Source: Myxococcaceae bacterium
Lineage (GTDB): Bacteria; Myxococcota; Myxococcia; Myxococcales; Myxococcaceae
Assembly: GCA_016926755.1 (NCBI GenBank)
Contig: JAFGNZ010000130.1
Location: 1-64,000 of the forward strand
Reading direction: 5' to 3'
Length of the DNA stretch: 64,000 bases
Part shown: piece after piece, positions 33,093 through 42,125 of the stretch
Position numbering within the stretch: position 1 is the stretch's first letter
Layout: each line of letters starts with the position of its first letter
The notes under the pieces: generated by a model
Database searches by the model: none
What the model saw: only the letters and a program-made list of their open reading frames with translations
What the model was told of the DNA's origin: nothing
Translations under genes and position numbers: made by a program

Positions 33093-33851
33093 TCAGATGG
33101 AATAGCCGACCGTGAACTCGAAGCTAGGTCCTTCGGAGCCAGGCATGGCGAGTCCGCCGAGCACCCCCACGCGGAAGTTGGTGAACTCGTACAGCAGCTG
33201 GCTGCCAAGGAAGTACTTCGGCGACTCATCGAACGTTGCGGCCTTCCCGTTCATCAGTGCCGTCACGGACAGCCGCTTGAGCAGCGATACACCCGCCGCC
33301 GCACTGAACGTATAGCCCAGAGCAGAGCTGGTGATGCGGGGGCCGCCTGCGAGCTTGAAGTAGAGGCGTCCGGCGGCCAGAGAGGCCACAGCGCTGGTGC
33401 TGAAGACAGTCTGGTTTCCAAAGACCAGCTTGGGAGTGACGCCGAGGCTCAGCGGTAGTCGCTGCGACTTCCAGAGCAGTAGCTTCAGGGCCGCCTCCCC
33501 CCCGGCAGTGCGGCTCTCACGCCCCAGATCCGCTCCCAGCAAGGTGAGGTTGAGCTCAGGGCTCAGCGGGAGCTTCGAGACGCCGAGGCCCAGGGCAACA
33601 GAGCCGCCGAGCTCCTTCAGTTCCAGGTCGTAATTGGATCCCAGCTCCGCATCGAGCGCCAGCCAGGAGCCGGTGTCGGACGTGGACTTGGGCGCCAAGA
33701 GCGACACAGGCTCCAGTCCGTCGACCGGCCCATCGAGGACCTGCTCCGGCTCGGGCGGGGTGCGAGCTCCGACGGGACGTTGGAAGTAATCGATCTCCGC
33801 GTGAGCGAGAGTGCAGAAAGTCATCAGAAGGAAGACGAGAGCACGCTGCAT
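33093..33851 (-). CDS. Secreted beta-rich (outer-membrane barrel-like) protein
   Basis: 252 residues from ATG 33851, preceded by GGAAAGGA; the track start at 33932 adds residues before the signal peptide 'MQRALVFLLMTFCTLAHAE'. The mature part is a series of alternating amphipathic strands ('SVALGLGVSKLPLSPELNL', 'YTFSAAAGVSLLKRLSVTAL') and ends in 'FEFTVGYSI', a hydrophobic terminal strand like that of outer-membrane barrels. No named family. It lies downstream of another small secreted protein on the same strand (126-nt gap). Confidence 0.65.
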   Translation of the reverse strand: MQRALVFLLMTFCTLAHAEIDYFQRPVGARTPPEPEQVLDGPVDGLEPVSLLAPKSTSDTGSWLALDAELGSNYDLELKELGGSVALGLGVSKLPLSPELNLTLLGADLGRESRTAGGEAALKLLLWKSQRLPLSLGVTPKLVFGNQTVFSTSAVASLAAGRLYFKLAGGPRITSSALGYTFSAAAGVSLLKRLSVTALMNGKAATFDESPKYFLGSQLLYEFTNFRVGVLGGLAMPGSEGPSFEFTVGYSI

Positions 33852-33977
33852 GGCACAGTCCTTTCCAGACGAGGGCATCAGGAGCAGGGCATGCTCGTGC
33901 TGCGCTCTGGTTCCAGTTTTGTTCATCACCATTTCCTCGTTTAGTTCAGTCTCACCTGCTGTATCCCCAGAACGCCG

Positions 33978-34184
33978 TCACGCCCTCTCAAGGATGAGGC
34001 CGCCGCCGGCTTGAAGTCGGTCGCGAAGCGCTGCGAGGATCGTGAGCTGCGTGATGGGGGTAGAGATCCGCGCGGGAATTCCCGAGGTGGAGAGCTTCCC
34101 GCTGAGGATCAACTCCGCTGGCGGATCCGCGTGACTCACCGACGCCCAGATGATGACGAGCGACACACCGATGACCTTGAACAT
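33978..34184 (-). CDS. Small secreted hypothetical protein
   Basis: 68 residues. 'MFKVIGVSLVIIWASVSHAD' is a clear signal peptide, and TTTGGAG lies 7 nt before ATG 34184. The mature ~48 residues ('PPAELILSGKLSTSGIPARI') have no recognised motif. It precedes the barrel-like protein gene on the same strand, so the two may be exported together. Confidence 0.55.
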   Translation of the reverse strand: MFKVIGVSLVIIWASVSHADPPAELILSGKLSTSGIPARISTPITQLTILAALRDRLQAGGGLILERA

Positions 34185-34539
34185 GTAGACTCCAAAGAAA
34201 GGGCCTGAGCCCTACCGAACTCTGTGTGCCAACACTCCGTGAAAGTGACGCGGGACTTCGCGTCACGAGAGACCGTTGAGCAAGGTCCATGCCGCACTGG
34301 CGCCCTGCGGAGGGGGGGCGAGCGCCTCGCCGTGCGGCGGACGATCTCGGCCTTGCCTCCCGACCAGGTGGACGAACGCGTCCACCTGACGAGAGAGCTC
34401 GCTGGGAAGAAGACTTGGACTCGCCCCCTCCGAGGGCGCGGAGGTCCGGCATGCAGCTTGCTCGTGCTTCCACCGCAAACCTGGGCTAGCTCACCGAGGT
34501 ATTCACGACCTGGCCGTAACCACCACCAAGGAGCATGTC
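34185..34539. promoter_or_regulatory. Divergent intergenic region with a strong inverted repeat
   Basis: 355 nt between the small secreted protein (minus) and the AT-richer gene at 34540 (plus). The ORFs in the track here are not protein-like. The notable content is the 10-bp-arm hairpin at 34365-34388; the ribosome-binding site for the next gene (AAGGAG) is at its 3' end. Promoters for both sides must lie here, but I cannot define them. Confidence 0.4.
34365..34388. repeat. Perfect 10-bp inverted repeat, 4-nt loop
   Basis: CAGGTGGACG (34365-34374), loop AACG, CGTCCACCTG (34379-34388). No T-run follows on either strand, so it is more likely an operator or RNA leader structure than a simple terminator. 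Confidence 0.5.
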
Positions 34540-35229
34540 ATGACAGTGCAGGACAAAAAGGATGATGTCGAGGTCACGCAGGAGCCTTACGAACTCAGCA
34601 GAGAGGAGCTCAGAGGAACGTACAGCAAGCTCTTCACTCACCCCGACGATCTGTCTGGCCGCGGGGAGCGGAGGAAGATCTGCGAACTCCTGAAGTCGCC
34701 GGCGCCCGCGAAGCCCGAGATCGAGAAACTTCTCGCCGGGTACAATGGCAGACCCCAAGGCGAACAGTGCACGCTCAGCGACAAGCAGCTTGAGTGCCTC
34801 CGTGAGGCCTTCACGTCCGACAAGTACAAAGACCTTCGCATGATCGACACCGGCGAAAACCGCGAACGCCAGACGCCAGTCGAAGGAAAGCTCACGGTAG
34901 GCCCCTGGGAACTGACCCTCATCTATCATGCCCTCCTTGGAAGAAGACGCGATCCAACCGACACCACGACTCATGATCTCCTTCACGAGATGAAGCGTGC
35001 TGCCATCGATCCGAGGATTCCGGAGGGTGAGAAGCTGAAGACGATCAAAGCTTGTCTGCAGAAGGCATATACCCAACAGCTTTCTGCTGCCGAGAGCTCC
35101 CAGATCGAAGTCCCCGATCAGATCGTCAAAGAGATCATCGCGATGCTCGATGACAGCAGGTTCAAGACGATCGAACCTTACGAGGGAGAGCCCTGCCTGG
35201 TGGGTAACAAAAGCATCGCCTGCTACTGA
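34540..35229 (+). CDS. Hypothetical protein with paired Cys hairpins, heading isoprenoid/two-component cluster
   Basis: 229 residues, hydrophilic, no signal peptide; AAGGAG precedes ATG 34540. It is noticeably less GC-rich than its neighbours. It contains two similar short modules, 'GEQCTLSDKQLECL' (~residue 75) and, at the very C-terminus, 'GEPCLVGNKSIACY', each preceded by a helical stretch (LLKSPAPAKPEIEKLLAGY and VPDQIVKEIIAML). This suggests an internal duplication or a C-terminal recognition tail. It lies 9 nt before the isoprenoid-synthase-like gene, so they are co-transcribed. I do not recognise the family; a modified precursor peptide or enzyme partner are both speculative. Confidence 0.65.
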   Translation: MTVQDKKDDVEVTQEPYELSREELRGTYSKLFTHPDDLSGRGERRKICELLKSPAPAKPEIEKLLAGYNGRPQGEQCTLSDKQLECLREAFTSDKYKDLRMIDTGENRERQTPVEGKLTVGPWELTLIYHALLGRRRDPTDTTTHDLLHEMKRAAIDPRIPEGEKLKTIKACLQKAYTQQLSAAESSQIEVPDQIVKEIIAMLDDSRFKTIEPYEGEPCLVGNKSIACY

Positions 35230-35238
35230 AAGACTCTC

Positions 35239-36159
35239 ATGGGCGAGTGTGATCTCGAGTACCGCAGGACGGTCGCCGAGATGCCGGTAGACCTGCGCCC
35301 GTTCGCCGCAGAGCTGCCCTTCCACCTGGGGCTCACCCATCGACCGGATGGAGGCTGGGAGGAATACGCCGCGCTCGCTCCCTTCCAGTCACTGCCCGCG
35401 TATGCCGCTGAAGACACGGACCGTCCAGGCCCGCCACTGACGCCGGAGAGCCTGTCGCGGTATCTCCGCGCGCACTGTCGAGGCGGCTTCTTCGGCCTTC
35501 TCATTGATCGTCTCGCCGACGGCCAGGTTCCAGAGAGGCCCGAGTGGCCCCGGCTGAGGCAGTGCCTGGCCGAGCGGTGGGAGCAGTCCCTCGCGGACGC
35601 GACCGGCAGCCAGGCGCTGGCGGTCCAGGCCGTACGTGCCTCGGTACAGGCGTGGGCCGAAGGGCTGCAGATGGAGCGTGCACTGCTCTCTCGACGGCGG
35701 ATGTCGATGGAGCAGTACGTCAACATCATCAGCCAGAAGGTCGCCTGGCTTGGGGCTTCCTCGTTCTGTCTCCTCCTCGCCCACGGCCGGCCGGAGCGAC
35801 TGCGCACCTTCCGCCTCGCCTTCGACCTGCTCCTGCTCAGCTCGCAGTGCCTTGATGACGCGGTGGATCACGCCGAGGACGAGCGCCTCCAAGGCATCAG
35901 CTTCCCCGCCGCCCTCGGATATCCGCCTGGCGGACTGGTCCGGGTAGCGCCCCGGGTGGCGCGGCTCGGTGCTGAGACGGCTCGCGCGGGCGGGTTCCTC
36001 CGCCTCGGCGAGTGGCTCTCGGAGCGCGCTCGGGAGCTCGACGCGGTAGGCGCTGGGGGCGATCCGGTCCAGAATGAGATGGCAGCGCTCGTCCTCGGAG
36101 AGGCCGTGACCTGTCTGTGCAGACAACCTTCTGCTCAGCCCGAGAACCCTGGCGCTTGA
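35239..36159 (+). CDS. Class I isoprenoid synthase-like protein
   Basis: 306 residues, mostly helical, no signal peptide. Two acidic motifs sit where class I isoprenoid synthases carry theirs: 'GLLIDRLADGQV' (~residue 88-99, DxxxD type) and 'SSQCLDDAVDHAEDER' (~residue 212-227, DDxxD plus ED). NCBI labels similar proteins 'class 1 isoprenoid biosynthesis enzyme'. Neither motif is the canonical first DDxxD, so product and substrate are open. Tightly spaced after the unknown gene and 18 nt before the histidine kinase. It shares its fold class with the N-terminus of the 646-aa protein at 21424. Confidence 0.65.
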   Translation: MGECDLEYRRTVAEMPVDLRPFAAELPFHLGLTHRPDGGWEEYAALAPFQSLPAYAAEDTDRPGPPLTPESLSRYLRAHCRGGFFGLLIDRLADGQVPERPEWPRLRQCLAERWEQSLADATGSQALAVQAVRASVQAWAEGLQMERALLSRRRMSMEQYVNIISQKVAWLGASSFCLLLAHGRPERLRTFRLAFDLLLLSSQCLDDAVDHAEDERLQGISFPAALGYPPGGLVRVAPRVARLGAETARAGGFLRLGEWLSERARELDAVGAGGDPVQNEMAALVLGEAVTCLCRQPSAQPENPGA

Positions 36160-36177
36160 CAGCAGGAGCCCTCACGG

Positions 36178-38517
36178 ATGATTGCCGGTTCCAGCCCTTC
36201 CCCGCGCGCCACAGTGGTACTCCTCGCCATCGCGGCGCTCGGGCTGGGCGCAGCCGTCTCACGCAGCGCGTGGAACACGCTCGGCACCCCCTTCGCCTCA
36301 CTCCTGGTGGACCCGTACGGCGCCTTCTCCTCCGTCTACCTGCCCTCCTGGAGCGAGGGAAGGATGCAGCTGCGTCACCCGGACCAGCTCGTCTCCTGTG
36401 ACGGCACTCCCATCGACACCCGGGTGAACCGCTCCAGCGAGCTCCCAGGAAGACAGCTCCAGGACTGCCTCCATCGGGCGCACCAGGGCGGTCAGTCTCA
36501 TGTGACGCTGGAGTTCCTGCGTCGAGGACACCAGCGGATCACGCTTCAACAGCGCGTCCGGCTCTTCAGCACCGAGGAGGTGCTGTTCCTCTTCGGCGTC
36601 TACGCCGTGGTAGGGGCGTTCCTGCTGTGGTCCGGCCTTCTGGTCCTGCTCCTGGCAGCGCGTCGCGACGGCGCCGTCGCCTACGGTGTGCTGTGCATCT
36701 CCAGCTACGTCTTCCTGCTCACCCTATTCGACTACCACACGCGCGCCGCGTACATGCCGCTCTTCATCGTGTCTCGGCTCGGCACGGCGGTGGGGAGCAT
36801 CTGGCTCGGCTACGCCTTCCCCGAGCGACCCACCCGCTTCCGGCCGCTCTGGCGAGCGGCCCTGGTGGTGCTCTGCACGGCGGTCGGCCTCGCCGCGGTG
36901 TGGCTCCTGGCTGCCCCCTCTCTCGGGCTCGAAACGGCGAGGGTCCGCGGATGGGTCAACCTCCTCTCACAAGGCTCGTTGTTGGTGTGCGGTCTCTCCA
37001 TCCTCGCCCGCCTCCGCGGCAGCACGGGCCGCCAGCGCGCTGAGCTGCTCTCGGCCGCCTGGGGACTCGTCCTCCTGCCAGTGCTCGTCGCGCTGGTCGT
37101 GCTGTTCGGCAGGGGCTTCTACCTGCTGATTCCCTGCCTCATCGCCACGCTCCCGCTGTCCATCGGCTATGGCCTCATCCGCCACAACATCCTGGCCGTC
37201 ACCGCGGTGCTGACGCGCAGGCTACTGGCCGTCCCCCTCGTCCTCACGGGCCTGCTCGCGGCGGCCTTCACGTGGCGTGCGACGCACCGCCTCCTTTTCA
37301 CGCTGAGCCTGCCGGAGGTGCTCCCGCTGGTGTGCGCGGGGGGCGTATTTCTCGCACTGGTCCTTCTCGGGAGGCCTGTCGTCAACCGCCTCTTCTTTCC
37401 GGCAACCCTCCAATTCCGCCCCACCGTCGAGCAGCTCAGCGACGAGCTGGCTGCGCTGAGAGAGCCGGGCGCCATCCGCGCCACCGTGGAACGTGTCGTG
37501 CTGCGCTGGCTGCCCACCGCCAAGGCGCAAGTGCTCGAGGTGCCAGAGCTGCAGGGAGTACCCCACTTGCCACCTGACGCCATGGAGAAGCTTCAGGCCG
37601 GCGCACACCTGTGGACTTTGGAGGGCCCGTGGCACCGCCAGCTCCTCGTGCCCATGCGCTCGCTCGGCGAGCTGCGCGGAGTGTTGCTGCTGGCGCCCAA
37701 GCACCAGGCCGCCCTCTACACCACCGAGGATCTGGAGCTGCTCCACACCATTGCCAGCCTCGGCGGCGTGGCGATGCACAACACCCAGGTGCTGCGCGAG
37801 CTGGACGTGCTCCGCCAGGCTCAGGTGGACGCTGCCCACGACGAGAAGCGCCTGGCCCTGGCTTTGTTGAGCGCGGAGATCTCTCATGAGATCGCCTACC
37901 CGTTGAACTTCTTCCGCCACCTGCTGCGGCAGGGAGGCTCGGGACGATCGATCGATAATGAGGACATCGACATCGGCCGTGAAGAGATCGAGCGGCTCGA
38001 GCGCATGCTCACCTCGCTGAGACGCCTGTCGCTCCCTCCTCCCAAGCTGGAAGCCGTGCCCGTGCAACCCCGCGTCCAGCGCGCACTGGACCTGATCCGC
38101 GACCAGGTGCAGGAGGGGCACTTGTCCACCTCCATTGAGGTGCCACCTGGGTTGACCCTGCTGGCGGAGCCGGATGCGATGGTGCAGCTCTTCGCCAACC
38201 TGCTGCGCAACGCCGCCCAGGCTGCAGGAGCGGCGGGCCACATCGGTGTGCGTGCATGGACCGAAGAGGCCCAGCACGTGTTGGAGGTGTGGGACTCGGG
38301 ACCGGGCATCCCCGAGTCCGCACACGACACCCTGTTCGATCCCTGGGTCACCACCAAGAAGAACGGCCTCGGGCTGGGCCTGGCCGTCACCCAGCGCATC
38401 GTCCGGCGCTTTGGATGGAGCATCTCCGTCCACCGCGAGGGCGGACGCACGTACTTCCGCGTGAGGACCCCGCTCGATGGCGATGCCCGATCCCTATCCT
38501 CCCAGGAGAGAGCATGA
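36178..38517 (+). CDS. Membrane sensor histidine kinase with PDZ-like and GAF-like regions
   Basis: 779 residues. One N-terminal membrane helix (9-28), a periplasmic PDZ-like segment ('SCDGTPIDTRVNRSSELPG'), about eight further helices (residues 125-400), a GAF-like domain (~415-540), then the kinase core: H-box 'SAEISHEIAYPLNFF' (phospho-His ~570), N-box 'LFANLLRNAAQAAG', G-boxes 'WDSGPGIPES' and 'KKNGLGLGLAVTQ'. Its stop overlaps the response regulator start (ATGA), so they form a cognate pair. The signal is probably membrane-associated. Close linkage to an isoprenoid-synthase-like gene suggests a lipid or isoprenoid cue, by inference. Confidence 0.88.
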   Translation: MIAGSSPSPRATVVLLAIAALGLGAAVSRSAWNTLGTPFASLLVDPYGAFSSVYLPSWSEGRMQLRHPDQLVSCDGTPIDTRVNRSSELPGRQLQDCLHRAHQGGQSHVTLEFLRRGHQRITLQQRVRLFSTEEVLFLFGVYAVVGAFLLWSGLLVLLLAARRDGAVAYGVLCISSYVFLLTLFDYHTRAAYMPLFIVSRLGTAVGSIWLGYAFPERPTRFRPLWRAALVVLCTAVGLAAVWLLAAPSLGLETARVRGWVNLLSQGSLLVCGLSILARLRGSTGRQRAELLSAAWGLVLLPVLVALVVLFGRGFYLLIPCLIATLPLSIGYGLIRHNILAVTAVLTRRLLAVPLVLTGLLAAAFTWRATHRLLFTLSLPEVLPLVCAGGVFLALVLLGRPVVNRLFFPATLQFRPTVEQLSDELAALREPGAIRATVERVVLRWLPTAKAQVLEVPELQGVPHLPPDAMEKLQAGAHLWTLEGPWHRQLLVPMRSLGELRGVLLLAPKHQAALYTTEDLELLHTIASLGGVAMHNTQVLRELDVLRQAQVDAAHDEKRLALALLSAEISHEIAYPLNFFRHLLRQGGSGRSIDNEDIDIGREEIERLERMLTSLRRLSLPPPKLEAVPVQPRVQRALDLIRDQVQEGHLSTSIEVPPGLTLLAEPDAMVQLFANLLRNAAQAAGAAGHIGVRAWTEEAQHVLEVWDSGPGIPESAHDTLFDPWVTTKKNGLGLGLAVTQRIVRRFGWSISVHREGGRTYFRVRTPLDGDARSLSSQERA

Positions 38518-39905
38518 AGATCCTCATCATCGACGACCAGCGGAGCGCGCGCCGTGTCCTGACCAGCGTGTTGGCTCCCATGAGGGATGTGGAGTTCCGC
38601 GAAGCCTCCAGCCTCATCGACGCGCGCCGGGTGCTTGCCGACGAGCCCGTGGACGTCGCTCTGGTAGACATCCGCCTGGACTCCGACGCACGCAATCGCG
38701 ATGGCCTCACGCTCATCGAGGAGATCCGCCGCAAGACGAGCACGGTGCCTATCGTGGTGACGGTGTCCAACGAGATGGCGGAGATCCGCACCGCCATGCG
38801 CCTGGGTGCCTATGACTACGTCCTCAAGGATGAGCTGTGCGAGGAGCTGATAGTCCCCATCCTCGAAGGGCTGAGGGACCGGAGGAAGCTGGAGCACGAA
38901 GTGCAGGTGTTGCGCGCCCGCGGCGCACCGGAAGGGTTGCCCGTGGGGATGGTGGGCACCTCCGAGGCCATGCAACGGCTGCTGTCCGTGGTGCGGCGTG
39001 TGGCGCTCTCGGACCGACCCGCGTTGGTGACGGGGCCTACAGGCTCCGGGAAGGAGTTGGTGGCTCGAGCGCTTCACACGCTAGGGCCACAACCGGACGC
39101 GCCGCTGATGGACCTCAACTGTGGCGCCATTCCCGAAGAGCTCATGGAGTCGCAGCTCTTCGGACACGAGAAGGGCTCGTTCACCGGTGCAGATCGCCGG
39201 CAGGATGGGCTGCTGACCGTCGTGGGTCAGGGAACGCTCTTCCTGGATGAGATCGCCGAGCTCCCCTTGAGCCTTCAGGCCAAGCTGCTGCGGGTGCTGG
39301 AAACAGGGAAGTTCCGCGCCATCGGCTCTACGACGGAGCTGAGCTTCCGAGGACGCGTGGTTGCAGCGACCCATGCCGATCTGGAGGAGCGTGTCCGCCA
39401 GCGGGAGTTCCGCGAGGATCTCTACTACCGGCTGGCCGTGCTGGAGATACAGCTCCCCTCACTCGAAGAGCGCCGCGACGACATCCCCGCGCTGCTGGCG
39501 CACTTCGCCAGCAAGCAGCGCCGACAGCTCCGCTTCTCCTCCGAGGCCATGGAGGCGTTGATGCACGCGAGCTGGCCTGGCAACGTGCGCCAGTTGCGTA
39601 ACCTGGTAGACCGGCTGGCCGTGTTCGCCGACGATGATCTGATCACGCCCGAAGCGCTCGCGACGCTGCCACGGCACGGGCGACCCGGAGGCCCCGCGGA
39701 GGATCCGGTGAAGCTGTTGGCACAGGCCATCCTGCGGATGCCTGATACAGGGGACAAGCTCGAGCGCGTCGAGCAGGCGCTGATCTCGGAGGCCATGGCC
39801 TTGGCGGATGACAACAAGGCAGCCGCAGCGCGGCTGCTGGGCGTGCACCGCAAGGTCATCGAGCGCCGACTCGGCAGGAGAGATGACGCGCACCAGGAGT
39901 CCTGA
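38514..39905 (+). CDS. Sigma54-dependent response regulator (NtrC family)
   Basis: 463 residues from ATG 38514 (ATGA overlap, AGGAGAG ribosome-binding site); the 549-aa track ORF starts inside the kinase gene. Receiver 'KILIIDDQRSARRVL' with phospho-Asp in 'VALVDIRLDSD'. AAA+ domain with Walker A 'GPTGSGKELVARALH', sigma54-contact loop 'EKGSFTGADRR' (GSFTGA instead of GAFTGA), Walker B 'LFLDEIAELP', R-finger region 'REFREDLYYRL'. The C-terminal Fis-type helix-turn-helix is 'NKAAAARLLGVHRKVIERRL'. It should activate sigma54 promoters on signal from the coupled kinase; targets unknown. Confidence 0.93.
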   Translation: MKILIIDDQRSARRVLTSVLAPMRDVEFREASSLIDARRVLADEPVDVALVDIRLDSDARNRDGLTLIEEIRRKTSTVPIVVTVSNEMAEIRTAMRLGAYDYVLKDELCEELIVPILEGLRDRRKLEHEVQVLRARGAPEGLPVGMVGTSEAMQRLLSVVRRVALSDRPALVTGPTGSGKELVARALHTLGPQPDAPLMDLNCGAIPEELMESQLFGHEKGSFTGADRRQDGLLTVVGQGTLFLDEIAELPLSLQAKLLRVLETGKFRAIGSTTELSFRGRVVAATHADLEERVRQREFREDLYYRLAVLEIQLPSLEERRDDIPALLAHFASKQRRQLRFSSEAMEALMHASWPGNVRQLRNLVDRLAVFADDDLITPEALATLPRHGRPGGPAEDPVKLLAQAILRMPDTGDKLERVEQALISEAMALADDNKAAAARLLGVHRKVIERRLGRRDDAHQES

Positions 39906-39941
39906 GGCGGGCCAGAAGGGCCTCGCGCCCGCGTGTGAGGC

Positions 39942-42125
39942 TCAGGCCTTGATGTCCAGGCGCGGCTGCGGCTCCGCGCTGGCGTGCGCGGCCTGCCCGC
40001 TCCCGTTGCCGCCGACCGGCTTCTCCTCCAGCGCGGCCTTGTCCACGGGCTTCTCCAGCATGGCCTTGGAGAGCGCGTGCTCGTCCGCGGCGCGGCGGGC
40101 CTCGCGCTCCTTGTAGCGCCGGATGGCCGGGGCCATGATCTCGCCAATGAGCGTGCGGTAGTCCATGCCCGCGCCCTGGGCGATCAGCACCAGATCGCTC
40201 CAGCCCGGCGTGAGGCCCGGCAGCGGGTTGCACTCGATGAAGTAGATGCGCCCCTTGTCATCCATGCGGAAGTCGATGCGCGCCACGTCCCGGCACCCCA
40301 GCGCCATGAACGAGCCTCGGGCCGCCGCGCGCAGCTTCTCCAGCAGCGTCGGCTCCAGCTTCGCGGGCGCGTCGTACCGGATGCGATCCGTCCAGTCGAG
40401 CTTGTGCTGGAAGCTGTAGACCGGCGTCTTCTCCCCCTGCTCCAGGAAGACGATCTCCATGGGCGGCAGCACGCGCGGCCGGCGCTCGCCCAGCAGGCCC
40501 ACGGTGAACTCGCGCCCGCTGATGTACTCCTCGATCAGCGCCGGCTGCTGGTACTTGCCCACCAGCTCCTTCACCACGTCGCGCAGCTCCGCCTCCGTGT
40601 GGCAGACGCTCTTGCTCACCACGCCCTTCGAGGATCCCTCCGCCACCGGCTTCACGATCAGCGGGAAGGTGGTGAACTCCTTGTTGAGCCGCTCCTTGCC
40701 CGTGAGCATGATCTGGAAGGTGGGCGTGTGGATGCCGGCCTGCCGCACGATCTTCTTCGCCAGCGCCTTGTCCAGCGCGATGGAGAGCGTGGCCGGATCG
40801 CTGCCCGTGTAGGGGATGTCCAGCAGCTCCAGCATCGCCGGCACCTGGCTCTCGCGGTTGCGGCCCTTGAAGCCCTCGGCGATGTTGAACACGATGTCCA
40901 GCGGCGTGCTGGCCAGCACGCTGGGCAGCTCCGGCGTGGCCTCGAGATCGATCACCTCGTGGCCCCAGGAGGCGATGGCCTCGCGGATGGCCTGGAGCGT
41001 GGCCGGCGAGTCGTACTCGGCCTCGCGATCCTCCGAGGCATCCACGGTGGGCTTCACGCGCTTGACGTTGTAGGTGAAGCCCACGCGCAGCGGGCCGCTC
41101 TTGCGCGCCGGCTTGCCCTGGCGCCGCGCCGAGTCCTTGATCTTGTACCGCTTCGCCGCGCTCTGGATGATGCTGCCGATCACCCCGTCCAGGTGCAGCC
41201 CCTCCAGCTCCGCCGCCGCGTAGATGCCCGCGCCCGGCTCCAGGCTGGGCAGCGCGTTGATCTCCAGGAAGTACGGCACGCCCGCGTCGCTCAGCCGGAA
41301 GTCGATCCGGCCCAGATCCCGGCAGTCCAGCACCCGGAAGATCGTCTGCGCCATCTTCCGCATGTCCTCCGCCGTCTTCGCGGGGATGCCCGCCGGGGCG
41401 CGGACTCGCACGGCGTTGTAGCTCTTCACCTTCAGATCGTAGTCGTAGATCTGGTACTTGCGGCCCGCGACGGCGGACTGATCGATCACGTACTCCACCG
41501 GGCAGAGCACGCCGTCGTAGTCATTGTCCACCGAGGCCAGGAAGGGCACCGTCACGTCCCGGCCGGTGATGTACTCCTCCACCAGCACGCCGGCGGGGTA
41601 CCGGGCGAGCGCGTGCGCCACCTTCTGGCGCACCTCGTCCAGCGTCTCCGCGATGGAGTCCTGCGTGATGCCCTTGGAGGAGCCCTCGAAGTTCGGCTTG
41701 ACGATGACGGGGAAGCGCAGGTTCTCCGCCGTCAGCTCGCTGAGCTTCTCCACGTACTGCCAGCCCGGCGTGCGGATGCCGTGCTTGGCGAGGATGAGCT
41801 TGGTGAGCTGCTTGTCCAACGTGACGGCCAGGGCGTACGCGTCGCTGCCGGTGTAGGGGAAGCCCAGCTCGTCGAAGAGGGCCGGATAGAAGGCCTCGCG
41901 GAAGCGGCCGCGGCGCCCCTCGGCGGTGTTGAAGATGAGATCCGGGCTGTAGGCCTCCAGCCGGGCCACGGTGCGCGAGGCGGGGCCGCTCACCTCGAAG
42001 CGCTCCAGCCGGTGGCCGAGCCGCTCGATGGCACCGGCCAGCGCGTTGACCGTCTCCTGGGTGTCGAACTCCGCCTCTTCTTCCGAGTCCGAGAGCCTGA
42101 GGTTGTACGTCAACGCGATACGCAC
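39942..42125 (-). CDS. Tandem D-Ala-D-Ala ligase-like ATP-grasp protein
   Basis: 727 residues from GTG 42125 (GAGAAGGGAG upstream); the track start at 42167 lies inside the preceding gene. Two full ATP-grasp ligase domains are fused. Each has the N-terminal fold ('RIALTYNLRLSDSEEEAEFD' and 'RVGFTYNVKRVKPTVDASED'), 'PYTGSD', a Gly-rich loop ('VIVKPNFEGSSKGI' and 'LIVKPVAEGSSKGV') and a metal site ('RIDFRLSD...FLEINALPSL' and 'RIDFRMDD...FIECNPLPGL'). Both halves therefore look catalytically complete. The Ala/Pro/Glu-rich C-terminus is a tail. Likely joins two carboxyl/amino substrates; peptidoglycan or a dipeptide product are possible. Substrates unknown. Confidence 0.88.
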   Translation of the reverse strand: MRIALTYNLRLSDSEEEAEFDTQETVNALAGAIERLGHRLERFEVSGPASRTVARLEAYSPDLIFNTAEGRRGRFREAFYPALFDELGFPYTGSDAYALAVTLDKQLTKLILAKHGIRTPGWQYVEKLSELTAENLRFPVIVKPNFEGSSKGITQDSIAETLDEVRQKVAHALARYPAGVLVEEYITGRDVTVPFLASVDNDYDGVLCPVEYVIDQSAVAGRKYQIYDYDLKVKSYNAVRVRAPAGIPAKTAEDMRKMAQTIFRVLDCRDLGRIDFRLSDAGVPYFLEINALPSLEPGAGIYAAAELEGLHLDGVIGSIIQSAAKRYKIKDSARRQGKPARKSGPLRVGFTYNVKRVKPTVDASEDREAEYDSPATLQAIREAIASWGHEVIDLEATPELPSVLASTPLDIVFNIAEGFKGRNRESQVPAMLELLDIPYTGSDPATLSIALDKALAKKIVRQAGIHTPTFQIMLTGKERLNKEFTTFPLIVKPVAEGSSKGVVSKSVCHTEAELRDVVKELVGKYQQPALIEEYISGREFTVGLLGERRPRVLPPMEIVFLEQGEKTPVYSFQHKLDWTDRIRYDAPAKLEPTLLEKLRAAARGSFMALGCRDVARIDFRMDDKGRIYFIECNPLPGLTPGWSDLVLIAQGAGMDYRTLIGEIMAPAIRRYKEREARRAADEHALSKAMLEKPVDKAALEEKPVGGNGSGQAAHASAEPQPRLDIKA

